Shown: positions 5,539 to 6,314 of the stretch, piece after piece
Layout of the letters: each line of letters opens with the position of its first letter
Position numbering within the stretch: position 1 is the first letter of the stretch
NCBI GenBank assembly: GCA_022614705.1
Contig: JAKEIB010000164.1
Span: forward strand, 1 to 6,314
Origin: Planctomycetota bacterium
GTDB lineage: Bacteria; Planctomycetota; Planctomycetia; Pirellulales; Lacipirellulaceae
Length of the DNA: 6,314 nt
Direction: 5' to 3'
Notes under the pieces: generated by a model
The model's database searches: none
What the model saw: only the letters and a program-made list of their open reading frames with translations
Told to the model about the DNA's origin: nothing
Position numbers and translations under genes: made by a program

Positions 5539-5931
5539 ATGGATAAAAATTCCGCTTCCCGCACACCCCATAGCCGTATTTGGCCTTTAGTGCTTGGCCT
5601 CTTTCCATGCCTTGGCTACACAAACGATTTTCCGACGCTAGATAGGGTAGACCAAGTATTGACATGCATGAAACAGCACGGCGGCCAAACCGTCGATAAC
5701 TTGTATGCGTGCAGTTGCGCGATCGATACCATCGCTTCCTTCCTGCCTTACAAGCAGTGGTTGGAGGCCACCACGTTCCGCACCTTCAAAGCCATGCCCG
5801 GAGAGAAGGGTGGCCTGTTCCGGGAATCACCGGTGGGAAGCAAAGATATCAAACGGCTCGAACAGGCCGAGAAAGAAGCGCAGAAGCGCTGCTTTTTGCG
5901 CGCACGACGCGTCGGGGCAAAGCCTCGGTGA
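5539..5931 (+). CDS. Small probably exported protein with conserved-looking cysteines, function unknown
   Basis: ATG 5539 gives 130 residues ending at TGA 5929-5931; a TTG at 5530 would add three more. Neither start has a good ribosome binding site. A -10-like TATACT at 5512-5517 has no clear -35. The N-terminus has basic residues (to R13), then a hydrophobic stretch IWPLVLGLFPCLG (14-26), consistent with a signal peptide although no AxA motif is evident. The mature part begins near DFPTLDRVDQVLTCMKQHGG and contains NLYACSCAIDTIASFLPYKQW (54-74), then GEKGGLFRES and a charged helix ending in KRCFL (117-120). Cysteines fall at 43, 58, 60 and 118. From memory this pattern (FPTxxRV...C...HGG...CxCAID...GxxGGxFR) resembles small periplasmic proteins encoded beside PQQ-dependent alcohol dehydrogenases in proteobacteria. 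That match is unverified. Confidence 0.78.
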   Translation: MDKNSASRTPHSRIWPLVLGLFPCLGYTNDFPTLDRVDQVLTCMKQHGGQTVDNLYACSCAIDTIASFLPYKQWLEATTFRTFKAMPGEKGGLFRESPVGSKDIKRLEQAEKEAQKRCFLRARRVGAKPR

Positions 5932-5936
5932 TTTTT
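5913..5936 (+). terminator. Possible weak terminator overlapping a gene end
   Basis: CGGGGC (5913-5918) can pair with GCCTCG (5922-5927) over an AAA loop, including one G-U pair. T5 follows at 5932-5936, a few bases after the stem. The hairpin lies within the last codons of the preceding gene, and the distance to the T run is longer than ideal. Confidence 0.3.
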
Positions 5937-6295
5937 CATGACTGGGCGTGGTTCCTACGTTTTTGAGAGACGATCGCGAATGTCACCGGGCGGGACTTTT
6001 TCTTGGTTTCCAATCAGTTGTGTGACTTCCGGCGGGGTTGGGTCGCGGTACGGAACGGGGCTCTAAGTTGATGATTCCTGTGAATGAGTTATGATCCCGC
6101 TCGGTGTGCTTGATCGCACCCGCATGGCAGCCCTACTGGGCCCTAAAAGCAGCGGTCTTTCATCCGGGATAGCGCTGTTGACACGGAGTTGGGTGTATGG
6201 TGCCAAAATAAAGGTTTCCGACATCCCTGGATGATCTCGGGTTGTCGGGAGTTGCAAAAACCCGAAAAAAGAGATCGATCTTGTTTGTTGTTAAA
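5937..6295. other. Noncoding leader region before the last gene
   Basis: No convincing ORF on either strand in about 360 bp. It has small hairpins (GGTGTG 6103-6108 with CGCACC 6115-6120; GCCC 6130-6133 with GGGC 6138-6141), a perfect -35-like TTGACA at 6178-6183 without a good -10 at the right distance, and the stem described at 6233-6276. It most likely holds the promoter and 5' leader of the gene starting at 6308. No known riboswitch class is recognised. Confidence 0.5.
6233..6276 (+). promoter_or_regulatory. Leader stem-loop upstream of the last gene
   Basis: GATCTC (6233-6238) pairs with GAGATC (6271-6276), and GGGTT (6239-6243) with AACCC (6259-6263), around a 15-base loop. A 7-base A-rich bulge GAAAAAA lies on the 3' side. 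An alternative structure uses the palindrome AGATCGATCT (6272-6281). The stem ends 19 bases before the ribosome binding site, so the leader could influence translation or mRNA stability. Confidence 0.4.
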
Positions 6296-6305
6296 GAGGA
6301 GGAGG
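6296..6305 (+). promoter_or_regulatory. Very strong ribosome binding site
   Basis: GAGGAGGAGG offers overlapping AGGAGG registers; the one at 6297-6302 has 5-base spacing to ATG 6308. The strength suggests a highly translated gene follows. Confidence 0.65.
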
Positions 6306-6307
6306 TC

Positions 6308-6314
6308 ATGAGAC
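6308..6314 (+). CDS. Start of a gene running out of the window
   Basis: ATG 6308 is followed by AGA and one further base, so only Met-Arg is visible. The call rests on the strong ribosome binding site and the long leader. Product cannot be judged. Confidence 0.55.

Noticed and set aside
6178..6206. Promoter from TTGACA at 6178
   Set aside because: The -35 match is perfect but the bases at the expected -10 distance (TGCCAA) do not resemble a -10 box.
6063..6257. 64-codon minus-strand ORF in the last intergenic region
   Set aside because: No ribosome binding site, no motifs, and composition typical of random open frame.

Overview
The window looks like a GC-rich bacterial chromosome segment, most likely from a proteobacterium. 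The evidence is strong GGAGG-type ribosome binding sites, ordinary bacterial gene packing, and GalE and CysC proteins of common proteobacterial type. A finer taxonomic call is not possible from the sequence alone. The first 2.7 kb and the rest may have different histories, because a gene is cut off at about position 2717 and the next 0.5 kb is repeat-bearing intergenic DNA.

Left block (1-2752, + strand): three closely packed genes. Two encode different DUF488-family proteins; the first is cut by the window edge. The third encodes a fusion of an N-terminal dual-OB-like domain to a RecQ-type DEAH helicase. The helicase is intact through motif V, then runs into 11 unrelated residues and a stop, so motif VI, the zinc/winged-helix (RQC) region and any HRDC domain are missing. 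The intact form of this cassette would be a plausible DNA-processing or defence module. It is the most interesting item in the window, but here its helicase is broken.

Junction and intergenic block (2717-3245): small hairpins, an 8-bp direct repeat, an imperfect inverted repeat about 320 bp apart (GTGTGACCCCTTAGCG / CGCATAGGGGTCAGAT), a two-copy direct repeat with a 35-bp period, a good sigma70-like promoter, and a 28-codon ORF with a good ribosome binding site that may be a gene remnant. This looks like a scar of rearrangement or mobile-element activity.

Right block (3246-6314): a small exported four-cysteine protein (+), a complete UDP-glucose 4-epimerase gene galE (-), a complete adenylyl-sulfate kinase gene cysC (+) divergent from galE, a second small probably exported cysteine-bearing protein (+), about 370 bp of leader DNA, and the first codons of another gene behind a very strong ribosome binding site. 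galE and cysC supply UDP-galactose and PAPS. Together they would fit sulfated or galactose-containing polysaccharide synthesis, or simply general sugar-nucleotide and sulfate metabolism; the window does not decide between these.
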